DNA of 64,000 bases from Nocardia nova. GTDB taxonomy: Bacteria; Actinomycetota; Actinomycetes; Mycobacteriales; Mycobacteriaceae. The notes beneath the pieces are model-generated. The model was not told where the DNA came from and did not search any database. It saw only the letters and a program-made list of their open reading frames with translations. The stretch is from assembly GCF_002933465.1 (NCBI RefSeq), contig NZ_PSZE01000005.1:248001-312000 (forward strand), given 5' to 3'. Shown piece after piece: positions 44,569 through 53,325 of this stretch; positions within the stretch are counted from its first letter, which is position 1; the number at the start of each line of letters is the position of its first letter. The translations under genes were made by a program, and so were the position numbers.

Positions 44569-45495
44569 TCACGGTTGCGGATGCACCACCATGACCGGGC
44601 ACCAGGCGTGCTGCACCAGCGAATGGGAAGTGGAGCCGAGCAGCGCGCCGAGCACCGCGCCCCGGCCGCGGCTCCCGACCACCAGCAGTTGCGCCGATTT
44701 CGACGACTCCAGCAGCACCGCACCGGGATCGGCCAGCGACACTCGGCGCGCCACAGCGACATCCGGATATTTCTCCTGCCAGCCCGCCAGCCGTTCGGCC
44801 AGCACGGCACGTTCCCGCACCTCGACCTCGCGAGCCGAATACAGGATGTGCGGATCGTCGGCGAACTGCCCGTAGTAGACGTCGTGGCATACGTGCACGG
44901 CGACGAGTTCGGCCCCACGCTCGGCGGCCTCCTCGAACGCCGCGCCGATGGCTGCCTCGCTCACCGGCCCGCCGTCGATGCCGACCACGACGGGGCCCTC
45001 GGTGTGGACGCGGTTCTCCTCACGCGGATCGGTCCGCACCACCAGCACCGGCCCGGTCGCATGGGCGGCCACCGCCGACACCGTGGACCCGAAGTGGCCG
45101 GCCAGCCGGTTCGTGCCGTGGGCCGCGAGCACCACCGCGTAGGCCGATGCACTGGCGTTCACCAGCGCCCTGGCGGGGTCACCGTCGACGACCGCGGTCG
45201 AGATCCGCAGCCCCGGCAGCACCGCCCGGACTCGCTGCGCCGACCGTTCGACCAACGACGCGCCGCGCTCACGAGCAGCGGCGAGCATGACGGCCGCGGG
45301 AGAATCGAGCGAACCGATACCGAGCTGCAGCCGGTTCAGGTCCAGCGCGTGCACGATGCGCAGTTCCCGCCCGCGTTGCGCGGCCATCCCCGCGGCCCAG
45401 TCCACCGCGAGATCGGCGTGCCCGGAACCGTCGACACCCACCACGACCGCGGCCGCGGCGGAATGGCGGATGTCAGAGCTGTGATCGGGGGCCAT
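44569..45495 (-). CDS. Tandem universal stress protein (two UspA domains)
   Basis: The 308-residue protein has two UspA folds. The first starts VVVGVDGSGHADLAVDWAAG and has a weak nucleotide loop (AAHGTNRLAGHFGSTVS). The second starts VVVGIDGGPVSEAAIGAAFE and ends with a clear ATP-binding loop VVGSRGRGAVLGALLGSTS and VQHAWCPVMVVH. Tandem ATP-binding Usp proteins such as Rv2005c and Rv2623 are core DosR-regulon members. ATG 45495 follows GGAAGGAAC. A DosR-like site lies about 80 bases upstream. It is divergent from the CBS-BON gene. Confidence 0.93.
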   Translation of the reverse strand: MAPDHSSDIRHSAAAAVVVGVDGSGHADLAVDWAAGMAAQRGRELRIVHALDLNRLQLGIGSLDSPAAVMLAAARERGASLVERSAQRVRAVLPGLRISTAVVDGDPARALVNASASAYAVVLAAHGTNRLAGHFGSTVSAVAAHATGPVLVVRTDPREENRVHTEGPVVVGIDGGPVSEAAIGAAFEEAAERGAELVAVHVCHDVYYGQFADDPHILYSAREVEVRERAVLAERLAGWQEKYPDVAVARRVSLADPGAVLLESSKSAQLLVVGSRGRGAVLGALLGSTSHSLVQHAWCPVMVVHPQP

Positions 45496-45576
45496 GGCGC
45501 CGTTCCTTCCGTGCGACGGCCCGCGAGGTGCGCGGCCGTTGTCCTCACGGTAGAGACGACGGCCGATGCCGCGATG

Positions 45577-45590
45577 CGGCCGAAAGTCCT
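45577..45590. promoter_or_regulatory. DosR-box-like site AGGACTTTCGGCCG (minus strand)
   Basis: Seven of nine fixed positions match, and the central TTTC is frequent in mycobacterial boxes. It lies about 82 bases upstream of the universal stress gene. Confidence 0.5.
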
Positions 45591-45651
45591 CATCTCCCCC
45601 GCGCGGCCAACATCTCCCCGCGCGGCCCACATCTCGCACCGCGCCCGATGC

Positions 45652-45665
45652 GGGACCTTCGTCCC
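45652..45665. promoter_or_regulatory. Perfect DosR-type palindrome GGGACCTTCGTCCC
   Basis: All nine fixed positions match, and the arms GGGAC/GTCCC are perfectly inverted (CGGGAC...GTCCCG extends the arms by one). It lies 70 bases upstream of the CBS-BON gene, in the divergent gap shared with the universal stress gene. Confidence 0.7.
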
Positions 45666-45734
45666 GGGATGGGAGCCGACGGTCCCTGGCGTGTGTTCCG
45701 GGCCCGAACCACGATCGATGCAGGAGGTTCTGCC

Positions 45735-46370
45735 ATGTACGCTCGCGACATTCTCAGCCGTCCCGTGGTCACCGCCCACGCGGAAACCCCACTGCCCCAG
45801 GCGATTTCCCAGCTCACCGAGCGCGGCTTCGCCGCCCTTCCGGTCGTCGACGAGGACGGACACGTCGTGGGCATGCTGTCGGAATCGGACGCGCTCTCGG
45901 CGCCGAGTCCGGACGCGACCGTCGGGGCGTCGATGACCACCCCCGCGGAGGTGATCGGACCCGGAACCGACCTCGCGACCGTTGCCGCGCGCATGCTCAC
46001 CCGGCGGTTGCGGTCGATGCCGGTGGTCGAGGCGGGAGTTCTGGTCGGCATCGTGGCACGCCGGGATCTGCTGCGCACCCTGATGCGCGACGACGCCGCG
46101 GTGGAGGCGAAGGTGCGTGCCCTGCTCGACGACTACGCCGGCAGCCGCCGCCAGTGGACGATCCGCGTCGACGGCGGGCGCGCGGTGATCACCGGGGGAT
46201 TCGCCGATGCGGCCGAGGAGCGGACGGTGACGGCGTTGGCGCTCACCGTCGACGAGATCACCCATGCGGAAACGGTTCCGGGCCCCGGCCCCGTCGCGGA
46301 TGCCGTCGGCGCTCCGACGGCACCGCTGTCGGAGTGGCTGCATCGCAAGGCCGACGAGACCATCGGGTGA
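45735..46370 (+). CDS. CBS-pair protein with C-terminal BON domain
   Basis: The 211-residue protein has two CBS motifs: MYARDILSRPVVTAHAETPL to VDEDGHVVGMLSESDAL (1-55), and ASMTTPAEVIGPGTDLATVA to VGIVARRDLLRTLMR (65-125). A BON-like domain follows (about 130-195: RQWTIRVDGGRAVITGGFAD and TVTALALTVDEIT). CBS pairs bind adenine nucleotides, and BON domains bind phospholipid or sugars. Hrp1 (Rv2626c) of the DosR regulon is CBS-only; mycobacterial relatives with BON also exist. CAGGAGG precedes ATG 45735. Confidence 0.9.
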   Translation: MYARDILSRPVVTAHAETPLPQAISQLTERGFAALPVVDEDGHVVGMLSESDALSAPSPDATVGASMTTPAEVIGPGTDLATVAARMLTRRLRSMPVVEAGVLVGIVARRDLLRTLMRDDAAVEAKVRALLDDYAGSRRQWTIRVDGGRAVITGGFADAAEERTVTALALTVDEITHAETVPGPGPVADAVGAPTAPLSEWLHRKADETIG

Positions 46371-46373
46371 CCC

Positions 46374-46398
46374 ACGGGTACCGCCCCGCGGTACCCGT
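46374..46398 (+). terminator. Perfect hairpin after the CBS-BON gene
   Basis: Eleven-bp perfect arms ACGGGTACCGC and GCGGTACCCGT enclose a 3-base loop four bases after the stop codon. No T-tract follows, in keeping with actinobacterial I-type terminators. Confidence 0.8.
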
Positions 46399-46499
46399 AT
46401 TGCACGGCGCGACAACCAGCTCCCCTCGACGCGATTCGCGGCTCGCCTCGTTCGGGAGCCGCGAATCGGTCGTTGTCCGATACTGCCGATCACCCCCGA

Positions 46500-46700
46500 A
46501 TGATCATCCCCGACGAATCCCGCCACACCGTTGTGGCCGACTCCTGTCGATGCGGCGACCTCGTCGTCGCCGGTTCCTTCGACACTTTCATTGTGGTCTG
46601 CGTCACAGTCGCCGGGCACTATCGGAAGCCATCGCCGGAAGAGCCCAATCGGATCACCGTCCGGGACGTTCGGCCCGGTACGGGCCTCGCCTTTCGATGA
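46500..46700 (+). CDS. Possible small hypothetical protein
   Basis: The 66-codon frame reads MIIPDESRHTVVADSCRCGD, then LVVAGSFDTFIVVCVTVAGH and RKPSPEEPNRITVRDVRPG. It has one hydrophobic stretch and two close cysteines. No ribosome site is visible and no family is recognised. It lies between a terminator and a perfect DosR-like palindrome, so a real but unusual gene is possible; a chance frame is equally likely. Confidence 0.25.
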   Translation: MIIPDESRHTVVADSCRCGDLVVAGSFDTFIVVCVTVAGHYRKPSPEEPNRITVRDVRPGTGLAFR

Positions 46701-46719
46701 CGTCGGTCCCCGCGCGTTC

Positions 46720-46733
46720 GGGACCTTCGCCCC
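46720..46733. promoter_or_regulatory. DosR-type site GGGACCTTCGCCCC with no gene at the expected distance
   Basis: All nine fixed positions match. Rightward it faces only the 3' end of the PRPP synthetase gene; leftward it faces the small uncertain frame from the wrong side. It may be an orphan left by deletion or serve an antisense transcript. Confidence 0.45.
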
Positions 46734-46775
46734 TGCCCCGGGGCGGCGCGGATCGTGCGCGGCGGACCTCGCCGG

Positions 46776-47687
46776 TCACCCGCGGCGGCGATCCTCGTGC
46801 AACCGGATGATGGTGTCGGCGAGCAGCGGCGCGATCGAGCACACCTCGATCTTCCCGGCTTCCGCATCGTGAAAGACGCTGTCGGTCACGACGATCCGGC
46901 GCAGTCCGAGTTCGTGCAGACGCGCCGCCGCCCCTTCGCTCAAGGGGCCGTGGGTCGCCGCCACGAGCATGTCGGAGGCCTGGTAGCGCACCAGGTGGGC
47001 GGCCGCCTCGATCGTCGCCCCGGTGCAGATCATGTCGTCGACGAGGGCGACCGGGCATCCGGTGACCTCGCCGAGCAGATCCAGTGCGCGCACGCTCGTA
47101 TCGCTCATCCGGTGCTTACGCACCACCGCGACGGATGCGCGCAAGGCGGCGGCGAAATGTTCGGCGCGCTCACCGGCGCCCAGGTCCGGCGCGACGACCA
47201 CACCCCGGCCGATCATGGCCGGCTCCAGTTCGCTCGCGAGCAGCGGCACCGCCGTCAGGATCTCGACCGGCACCGGGCAGATCGCCTCGAGTGCGGGCGT
47301 ATGCGGGTCGACCACGACCAGCCGGTCGGCGCCCGCATGGGCGATGGCCTCGGCCGCCACCCTGGCGCCGATCGCCTCTCCCGCTGTGCCACGGTCCTGA
47401 CGGGCATAACCGAGGTACGGGATCACCGCGGTGATCCGGCCCGCGCCGGCGCGGCGGCAGGCGTCGAGCAGCAGCAGCAACTCGACCATGTGCTCGCCGA
47501 CCGGTGGCGACGTCGGCTGCACGATGTACACATCGTCTCCGGAGATGTCGGCGACGACCACACGCCGTTCACCACCGGACGTCGGCTGCGAATCGCAGCA
47601 CTCGTGCGAGTCCCCGCCGATGCGCGCGATCACAGCGTCGGCCAGCGGTGGGTTGGCGCTGCCGCGGATGATTCGCAGCGCGCTCAT
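46776..47687 (-). CDS. Ribose-phosphate pyrophosphokinase (PRPP synthetase)-like
   Basis: The 303-residue protein resembles Prs: RIIRGSANPPLADAVIARIG at the start, DDVYIVQPTSPPVGEHMVEL near residue 52, IPYLGYARQDR near 90, the VVVDPHTPALEAI segment and the PRPP loop ALVDDMICTGATIEAA near 210. The expected reaction is ribose 5-phosphate plus ATP to PRPP plus AMP. An insert CCDSQPTSGGERR near 30 departs from housekeeping Prs proteins, and the usual PxxRxDK flexible loop reads YARQDRG. This is therefore likely a second, specialised copy. Its ATG overlaps the stop of the acyl-carrier-like gene by four bases, so it is the last gene of a six-gene operon. Confidence 0.88.
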   Translation of the reverse strand: MSALRIIRGSANPPLADAVIARIGGDSHECCDSQPTSGGERRVVVADISGDDVYIVQPTSPPVGEHMVELLLLLDACRRAGAGRITAVIPYLGYARQDRGTAGEAIGARVAAEAIAHAGADRLVVVDPHTPALEAICPVPVEILTAVPLLASELEPAMIGRGVVVAPDLGAGERAEHFAAALRASVAVVRKHRMSDTSVRALDLLGEVTGCPVALVDDMICTGATIEAAAHLVRYQASDMLVAATHGPLSEGAAARLHELGLRRIVVTDSVFHDAEAGKIEVCSIAPLLADTIIRLHEDRRRG

Positions 47688-47959
47688 CGTTCCCCGGTTC
47701 CCGTCTCGGGATTTCCGGTGAGGAAGTCGACGCAGGTGCGGATCGTGGCCAGTCGTGGATAGTCGGCCTCGGCGATCGGCTCCTCGCGCAGACTCGACAG
47801 CCGTTCGACGAAGGTGAGGAAATCCAGCGAATCCAGTTCCAGGGTGGTGCGCAGCGGCTCGTCCGGTTCGAGTGCGGTGAGTTCGGCATCGGTGGCGAAT
47901 CCGCGCAGTGCGGCGCGCACCGCGCTGTCGGCCGATTGCCGGGAAACAGTGGTGGACAT
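47684..47959 (-). CDS. Acyl-carrier-like protein
   Basis: The 91-residue protein has the phosphopantetheine attachment motif LELDSLDFLTFVERL with Ser near residue 43 (DSL), in an acidic four-helix context typical of ACPs. The C-terminus PRLATIRTCVDFLTG fits helix 4. It lies four bases after the E2 gene and overlaps the PRPP synthetase start. An ACP inside a 2-oxoacid dehydrogenase operon is unusual and suggests that the acyl group is passed from lipoamide or CoA to a carrier (inference). Confidence 0.88.
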   Translation of the reverse strand: MSTTVSRQSADSAVRAALRGFATDAELTALEPDEPLRTTLELDSLDFLTFVERLSSLREEPIAEADYPRLATIRTCVDFLTGNPETGTGER

Positions 47960-47963
47960 GGCT

Positions 47964-49394
47964 TCACAACTCCTCGGGTTGATGCAGCAGGTCGGCGACC
48001 GCGTGCAGGAATCGGGCGCCGGTCGCGCCGTCGCTGGCGCGATGATCGGCCGAGAGGGTGACGGTCACGTGCGGCCGCACACCGAGCAGACCGTCGACAG
48101 CGCACGGCCGGTCGGTGACGGCGCCCAATCCGACGATCGCGACCTGCGGCACGGCGATCACGCCGAACACCGACTCCACGCCGAGATCGCCGAGGTTGGT
48201 GACCGTGATGGTGGCCGCGGTCGCGTCCGAGGAACGCAGCCGCCCGGATCGGGCGCGCTCCACCACCGATCGCATCGCGGCCATCATCCCCGCCGCGTCC
48301 AAGGTGTCGGCGTCGGGAATCGTCGGCACGATGATGCCCCCGCCGCGCAGCGACACCACGACGCCGAGATGAACCGCGGACGCAGGACGGAACTCGTCGT
48401 CGATCCAATATCCGTTGAGCTGTGGCACCCGGCGGGCAGCCCCGGCAACGGCGCGAAACAGCAGAGCGGCCATGACGATTCGCTCGGTGAGTGGAGCGCC
48501 TGCATTTCGCTCCCGCAACCGATCGGCCGCGGCCGAGACGTCGACGACATCGGACAGGTAGTAGTGCGGCACGGTTCGTTTGGACCGTGCCATCGTCGCC
48601 GCGATCGCCGAGCGCATCGCGGCCGCGTCGCGGGGGCCCGGGGGCGGCGGGGCGGTTTCCGCGCGAACCGTCTCGTGCGCCGATGGCTGTGTCCCGGCGG
48701 GTGCGGAGACACCCTCGGCCGGGAGGTCACGGGCGCGCACGGCGCCGGCGGGACCGGTTCCCGACAGGCCGGACAGATCGAGTCCTCGCGCTTCGGCGAG
48801 CCGACGCGCCAGACCGGAGGCGCGCGCGACCGCCGGCTGCGCACCGGACCGCGCGACCGCATCCGCCGCCTCGGGTGCGGAATTATGCTGCGCGACAGCG
48901 GCTTCGATATCGCCGCGCAGGACGCGCCCACCTGGCCCGGAGCCGTGCACACTCGCCGGATCCAGTCCCGCCTCCTCGGCCAGCCGGTGGATCAGGGGCG
49001 TCATCCGAGCGGGTTGCGCGACCGGCGAGGACGATACGAGCGATTCCGGATGGTCGCGAGATTCCGGTCGTCCGGCCGAGTCCGAGGAGGCGACGGACGG
49101 CACCGGTTCGCCGCGCGCCCCCGAACCGGGCTCCGCCTTCCCGTCGCCACTGCTCGAGACGCCGGCGGTGATCGTCGCCAGCACGGCACCCACCGGAACG
49201 GTCTGTCCCTCGGGCACGCGGATCTCGTCCATGACACCGTCGTCGAAGCATTCGATCTCGATCGCGGCCTTGGTGGTGTCGACCTCCGCGACGATGTCGC
49301 CGCGTTTCACCGGGTCGCCGGGGTGAACGAACCAGTGCGTCACGGTGCCCTCGGTCATGTCGGCGCCCAGCGACGGCATCCGGAATTCCGTCAT
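47964..49394 (-). CDS. Dihydrolipoamide acyltransferase (E2) with one lipoyl and two subunit-binding domains
   Basis: The 476-residue protein starts MTEFRMPSLGADMTEGTVTH. The lipoyl lysine is in EVDTTKAAIEIE near residue 43. Two peripheral-subunit-binding domains follow: MTPLIHRLAEEAGLDPASVH to GPGGRVLRGDIEAAV (about 130-165), and ARASGLARRLAEARGLDLSG to GPAGAVRARDL (about 190-225). The catalytic domain ends with LSADHRASDGATGARFL, the DHRxxDG active site (His and Asp). The start is one base after the E1-beta stop. Most E2 proteins have one binding domain, so two is uncommon. No E3 (lipoamide dehydrogenase) gene is present. Confidence 0.93.
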   Translation of the reverse strand: MTEFRMPSLGADMTEGTVTHWFVHPGDPVKRGDIVAEVDTTKAAIEIECFDDGVMDEIRVPEGQTVPVGAVLATITAGVSSSGDGKAEPGSGARGEPVPSVASSDSAGRPESRDHPESLVSSSPVAQPARMTPLIHRLAEEAGLDPASVHGSGPGGRVLRGDIEAAVAQHNSAPEAADAVARSGAQPAVARASGLARRLAEARGLDLSGLSGTGPAGAVRARDLPAEGVSAPAGTQPSAHETVRAETAPPPPGPRDAAAMRSAIAATMARSKRTVPHYYLSDVVDVSAAADRLRERNAGAPLTERIVMAALLFRAVAGAARRVPQLNGYWIDDEFRPASAVHLGVVVSLRGGGIIVPTIPDADTLDAAGMMAAMRSVVERARSGRLRSSDATAATITVTNLGDLGVESVFGVIAVPQVAIVGLGAVTDRPCAVDGLLGVRPHVTVTLSADHRASDGATGARFLHAVADLLHQPEEL

Positions 49395-49395
49395 G

Positions 49396-50364
49396 TCATC
49401 CCACCGCCTTCCGGATCGCGGCCAGCACCCCGGACGGGTCCGGCAGTGCGGCCTCCTCCAGTTGACGTGCGTACGGGATCGGCACCTCGGCGCCGCATAC
49501 CCGGCCGATCGGCGCATCCAGGTCGTAGTAGGCGTATTCGGCGGCGCGAGCGGCAATCTCGGCGGCGATGCTCACACTGCGCCACGCTTCGTCCACGATC
49601 ACGAGGCGATGAGTGCGGCGTACCGAATCCAGCACCGTCGCCTCGTCCAGCGGACGCAGCGAGCGCAGATCGACCACGTCGACCGCGATACCTTCGGTTG
49701 CCGCGAGGTCTGCCGCGGCCAGGGCCACCGGCACCGTCGCACCGTAGGCGACCAGAGTGACGTCGGTGCCGCGGCGCCGGATCGCCGCCGCATCGATGTC
49801 GACGGCACCGGCGCCCTCGGGCAGCTCGGATCCGCTGTTGTACAACGAGATCGGCTCGAAGATCACCACCGGGTCCGGATCCTGCAACGCGGTCCACAAC
49901 ATGCCTCGTGCGTCGGCGACGGTGGCGGGGCACACCACTCGCAGACCGGGAATGTGGGCGTAGAACGCCTCCAGGCTGTGCGAGTGCTGAGCGGCGAGCT
50001 GGCGGCCCGGACCGGTCGCCATCCGGATGACCAGCGGCACGCCGAGCTGCCCGCCGGACATGTGCCGCAGCGTGGCGGCGTTGTTGAGTATCTGATCCAG
50101 CGCGAGCAGGCTGAAGTTGACGGTCATGATCTCGACGATGGGCCGCATCCCGGCCAGGGCCGCACCGATCCCCGCGCCGACGAACGCCGATTCGCTCAGC
50201 GGCGTATCCCGAATCCGTTCGGGCCCGAATTCGTCGAGTAACCCGCGGCTCACGCCGAAGCAGCCGCCGTAGGCGCCGACATCCTCGCCCATGAGGAAGA
50301 CCCGTTTGTCGCGAAGCAGCGCCTCGCGCAACGCATCCCGCATCGCCTCCCGATAGGTGGTCAT
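49396..50364 (-). CDS. 2-oxoacid dehydrogenase E1 beta subunit
   Basis: The 322-residue protein starts [20 protein letters not shown] and contains [20 protein letters not shown] near residue 22, [20 protein letters not shown] near 62, and [20 protein letters not shown] near 225. These are the standard landmarks of the PDH/BCKDH/acetoin dehydrogenase beta subunit. It pairs with the alpha subunit, whose stop overlaps its ATG by four bases. By position and motif it is closer to the acetoin/pyruvate type than to the branched-chain type, but the substrate is not certain. Confidence 0.93.
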   Translation of the reverse strand: MTTYREAMRDALREALLRDKRVFLMGEDVGAYGGCFGVSRGLLDEFGPERIRDTPLSESAFVGAGIGAALAGMRPIVEIMTVNFSLLALDQILNNAATLRHMSGGQLGVPLVIRMATGPGRQLAAQHSHSLEAFYAHIPGLRVVCPATVADARGMLWTALQDPDPVVIFEPISLYNSGSELPEGAGAVDIDAAAIRRRGTDVTLVAYGATVPVALAAADLAATEGIAVDVVDLRSLRPLDEATVLDSVRRTHRLVIVDEAWRSVSIAAEIAARAAEYAYYDLDAPIGRVCGAEVPIPYARQLEEAALPDPSGVLAAIRKAVG

Positions 50365-51383
50365 GGCCGCTCCGCGTAGACGTGCCGGGTCAGTTCGGAC
50401 GCCGGCTCGACCGGTGCGGCCTCGGCGGCGGCGATGGCGGCGTCGAGTTCCTCGTCAACCTGTGCCTCGAACCGCCGCACGTCCTCGTCGGTCAATTCTC
50501 CGGCGTCGCGCAGCCGTTCGGTCAGCAGCCGGAGGGGATCGCGTTCGCGCCACCGCGCTATCTCGGCCTTGTCGCGATATCGATCGGCGTCGTAGAGCGA
50601 GTGCGCCCGGAACCGGTAGGTGCGCAGTTCCAGGAAGCAGGGGCCGCCTCCGGCGCGGATCGAGGTGACAGCGCGCCGGGTCGCGGCGGCGACGGCGGTC
50701 GCGTCCATGCCGTCGACGGGCCAGGCCGCCAGGCCGTACCCCGTCGCGCGCAGCGCGAGGTCGGTCGCCGCGTGTTCGCGCGCCAGCGCGGTACCCATCG
50801 CGTATCGGTTGTTCTCGCAAGCGAAGAGCACAGGTAGCCGCCACAGCGCGGCCAGGTTCATGCATTCGTGGAACTCGCCCTCGGCCATCGCGCCGTCGCC
50901 GAACAGGCACACCGTGATCCGATCGCGGCCGGACATGGCGTCGGCCAGTGCCAGGCCCACCGCGATGGGCAGTCCGCCGCCGACGATGGCGTTCCCGCCG
51001 TAGAAGCGCCGCCGCGCGTCGAACAGATGCATCGAGCCGCCCCGGCCGTGGCTGCAGCCGGTGGTGCGGCCGAACATCTCGGCCATGAGGTCGGTCATGG
51101 GGATGCCGCGGGCCAGCGCGTGGCCGTGCTCGCGGTAGGTCGAGACCACCGCGTCGTCGGCGCCGATCTCGCTCAGCAGTCCGGCGGCCACCGCCTCCTC
51201 GCCGACATACAGGTGCAGGAATCCGCGGATCTGCTCGGCGCTGTAGAGCTGCACACAGCGTTCCTCGAAGCGCCGGATCCGGATCATCTGCCGTAGCAGT
51301 GCCTTTCGATCCGTTCCGGCCGCGTCGCCGGAAGCCGCCACGGTCGGCGCGAGGGCGTGGCCGTCGGTGTCGATCGTGCTCAT
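50361..51383 (-). CDS. 2-oxoacid dehydrogenase E1 alpha subunit
   Basis: The 340-residue protein has the thiamine-diphosphate motif [20 protein letters not shown] with CENN after it (near residue 165-195) and the phosphorylation-loop-like [15 protein letters not shown] near 270. [20 protein letters not shown] near 115 is typical of pyruvate/acetoin E1 alpha. It forms a heterotetramer with the beta subunit and decarboxylates a 2-oxoacid onto the E2 lipoyl group. Its ATG overlaps the ligase stop by four bases, so the operon is tightly coupled. Confidence 0.93.
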   Translation of the reverse strand: MSTIDTDGHALAPTVAASGDAAGTDRKALLRQMIRIRRFEERCVQLYSAEQIRGFLHLYVGEEAVAAGLLSEIGADDAVVSTYREHGHALARGIPMTDLMAEMFGRTTGCSHGRGGSMHLFDARRRFYGGNAIVGGGLPIAVGLALADAMSGRDRITVCLFGDGAMAEGEFHECMNLAALWRLPVLFACENNRYAMGTALAREHAATDLALRATGYGLAAWPVDGMDATAVAAATRRAVTSIRAGGGPCFLELRTYRFRAHSLYDADRYRDKAEIARWRERDPLRLLTERLRDAGELTDEDVRRFEAQVDEELDAAIAAAEAAPVEPASELTRHVYAERP

Positions 51384-53194
51384 CGCACCGTCTCCAGGGT
51401 CGATACGTCACCTTCGGGCAATCCGAGTTCGTGTGCCTTCAACAGCCGCCGCATCACCTTCCCGGAGCGGGTGTGTGGCAGCGCGTCGATGAAGTCGATA
51501 CGTTTGGGAGCCACGGCGCCCAGGGCGCGGCGGCCGAACGCGGTGAGTTCGTCGCGCAGTTCGTCACTCGGCTGGAAACCCTTGCGCACCACCACGAATG
51601 CCTTGACCAGCTCTCCGGCCACCGGATCGGGCGTCCCGATGACACCGGCCTCGGCTACCGCGGGATGTGACATGAGAACGCTTTCCACCTCGAACGGCCC
51701 GACCAGATGTCCGGCGGATTTGATGACGTCGTCGGCCCGCCCGACGAACCAGAAGTAATCGTCGCCGTCGCGCCGGGCCAGATCGCCGGTGAGATACCAG
51801 CCGCCGGCGAACGCGTCCGCGTAGCGAGCGGGGTTGTTCAGATATCCGCGGAACATCGACGGCCAGCCCGCCCGCAGCGCCAGCTCGCCCACTTCCCCGA
51901 TATCGGCGGCGGTCACATCGCCGTCGGTGATCGCGGCCCGCCCACTCGCGCCGCGGCGCAGGATCGTGGCCTCCACGCCGGGCAGTGGCCGTCCCATCGA
52001 ACCGGGACGAACCTGTGCCGCAGCGATATTGGCGATCATGATGGCGCCGGTTTCGGTCTGCCACCAGTTGTCGTGCACCGGGTGCCCGAGCACCCGCTGC
52101 CCCCACACCACCACTTCGGGGTTGAGCGGCTCACCGACGCTGGCCACGAAGCGCAGACACGACAGATCCGTGCTCGGCGGCAGCTCGTCGCCACGGCGCA
52201 TCAGCATCCGCAGGGCGGTGGGCGCCGTGTACCACACCGACACCTGCTCCGCGGTGAGGATGTCGTACCAGCGTTGTGGATCGAATTCCGCCTCGTCGCT
52301 GATCACCGTCGCGCCGAGGCACAACGGCGCGATCACCCCATAGGACATGCCGGTCACCCAGCCCGGATCGGCGGTGCACCAGAACACGTCGCCGCCGCGC
52401 AGGTCCAGCGCGGCGCGCGCGGTGGCCCGGTGCGCCACGACGGCGCCGTGCACGTGCACCGCCCCCTTGGGACGTCCGGTGGTTCCGCTGGTGAAATGCA
52501 AGAGCGCTGGGTCTTCGAATTCCGTTCGCACAATGGGGAATTCGCTGTCGGCGGCCGCCATGGCCGCGGGCAGGGATACGACTCCGGGCAGATCGGTCTC
52601 GGCGTCGACGACGATGACGTGTCGGAGTGCGGGCAGTGTGTCACGGATCGGCGCGACCTTGCGGCGATAGTGGCCCGCGGTGGTCACCAGGGTGCTCGCC
52701 TCCGCCAGGTCCAGCCGTTCACGCACCGGTTCGGGGCCGAAGGCCGAGAACAGCGGTGAGACGACACATCCGGCCTTCCACGCGCCCAGGCACGCGAGAT
52801 ACAGCTCCGGAGTGCGTCCCAACAGCAGGCACACCCGCTCTCCCCGATACACCCCCAGCTCCCGCAGCACGTGGGCGAACTTGTTGCTCAGCCGGACCAG
52901 ATCCGCGCAGTCGAGCTCGGTCACGCCACCGGTGAGAGGCAACCAGCGCAGCGACGGGGCGGGCCCGATCGGCGCCTCGAGGTGCCGGTCGACGGCCTCG
53001 ACGGCGATGTTGACCCCGCCTCCGGGCAGCCCGGCGAGTTCGGAGCGGGCCGCGGACCAGGAGAAGTCGCGCCGTGCCCGGCCGTAGTCGGAGAGGGTCG
53101 CGGCCGCGATATCGGCCGCGGACTTCTCGATCGGCGCCCATCGCGTCGGCGTCGCAGTCGTCGCGTCGTACCGGCTCGCGTCGTTTCGGCTCAT
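51380..53194 (-). CDS. acsA: Acetyl-CoA synthetase-like acyl-CoA ligase
   Basis: The 604-residue ligase has the AMP-binding motif [20 protein letters not shown] near residue 248, then [30 protein letters not shown] near 380, [20 protein letters not shown] near 465, and the C-terminal catalytic Lys in [14 protein letters not shown] near 585. WQTETG and the C-terminal layout match acetate-activating AcsA of the short-chain type. It forms acetyl-CoA (or propionyl-CoA) from acid, ATP and CoA. The Lys is the usual target of regulatory acetylation. ATG 53194 ([10 protein letters not shown]) is the first gene of the six-gene operon. Confidence 0.9.
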   Translation of the reverse strand: MSRNDASRYDATTATPTRWAPIEKSAADIAAATLSDYGRARRDFSWSAARSELAGLPGGGVNIAVEAVDRHLEAPIGPAPSLRWLPLTGGVTELDCADLVRLSNKFAHVLRELGVYRGERVCLLLGRTPELYLACLGAWKAGCVVSPLFSAFGPEPVRERLDLAEASTLVTTAGHYRRKVAPIRDTLPALRHVIVVDAETDLPGVVSLPAAMAAADSEFPIVRTEFEDPALLHFTSGTTGRPKGAVHVHGAVVAHRATARAALDLRGGDVFWCTADPGWVTGMSYGVIAPLCLGATVISDEAEFDPQRWYDILTAEQVSVWYTAPTALRMLMRRGDELPPSTDLSCLRFVASVGEPLNPEVVVWGQRVLGHPVHDNWWQTETGAIMIANIAAAQVRPGSMGRPLPGVEATILRRGASGRAAITDGDVTAADIGEVGELALRAGWPSMFRGYLNNPARYADAFAGGWYLTGDLARRDGDDYFWFVGRADDVIKSAGHLVGPFEVESVLMSHPAVAEAGVIGTPDPVAGELVKAFVVVRKGFQPSDELRDELTAFGRRALGAVAPKRIDFIDALPHTRSGKVMRRLLKAHELGLPEGDVSTLETVR

Positions 53195-53263
53195 CGCGCC
53201 TCCGTCTCCGTGCCGTCTGTCTGCTCGACTTCCAGTCAACGGCGCGGCGCCGGGTCACGGGGA

Positions 53264-53277
53264 GGGCGGAAAGACCC
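53264..53277. promoter_or_regulatory. DosR-like site GGGTCTTTCCGCCC (minus strand)
   Basis: Seven of nine fixed positions match, with A-to-T at the fourth and G-to-C at the tenth base. It lies 70 bases upstream of the six-gene operon, so it is a candidate control site, but the match is weak. Confidence 0.3.
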
Positions 53278-53325
53278 CAGCGGCGATGACATCCGTCGCG
53301 GCGTTGCCACTGGGGCGACGGCTGT

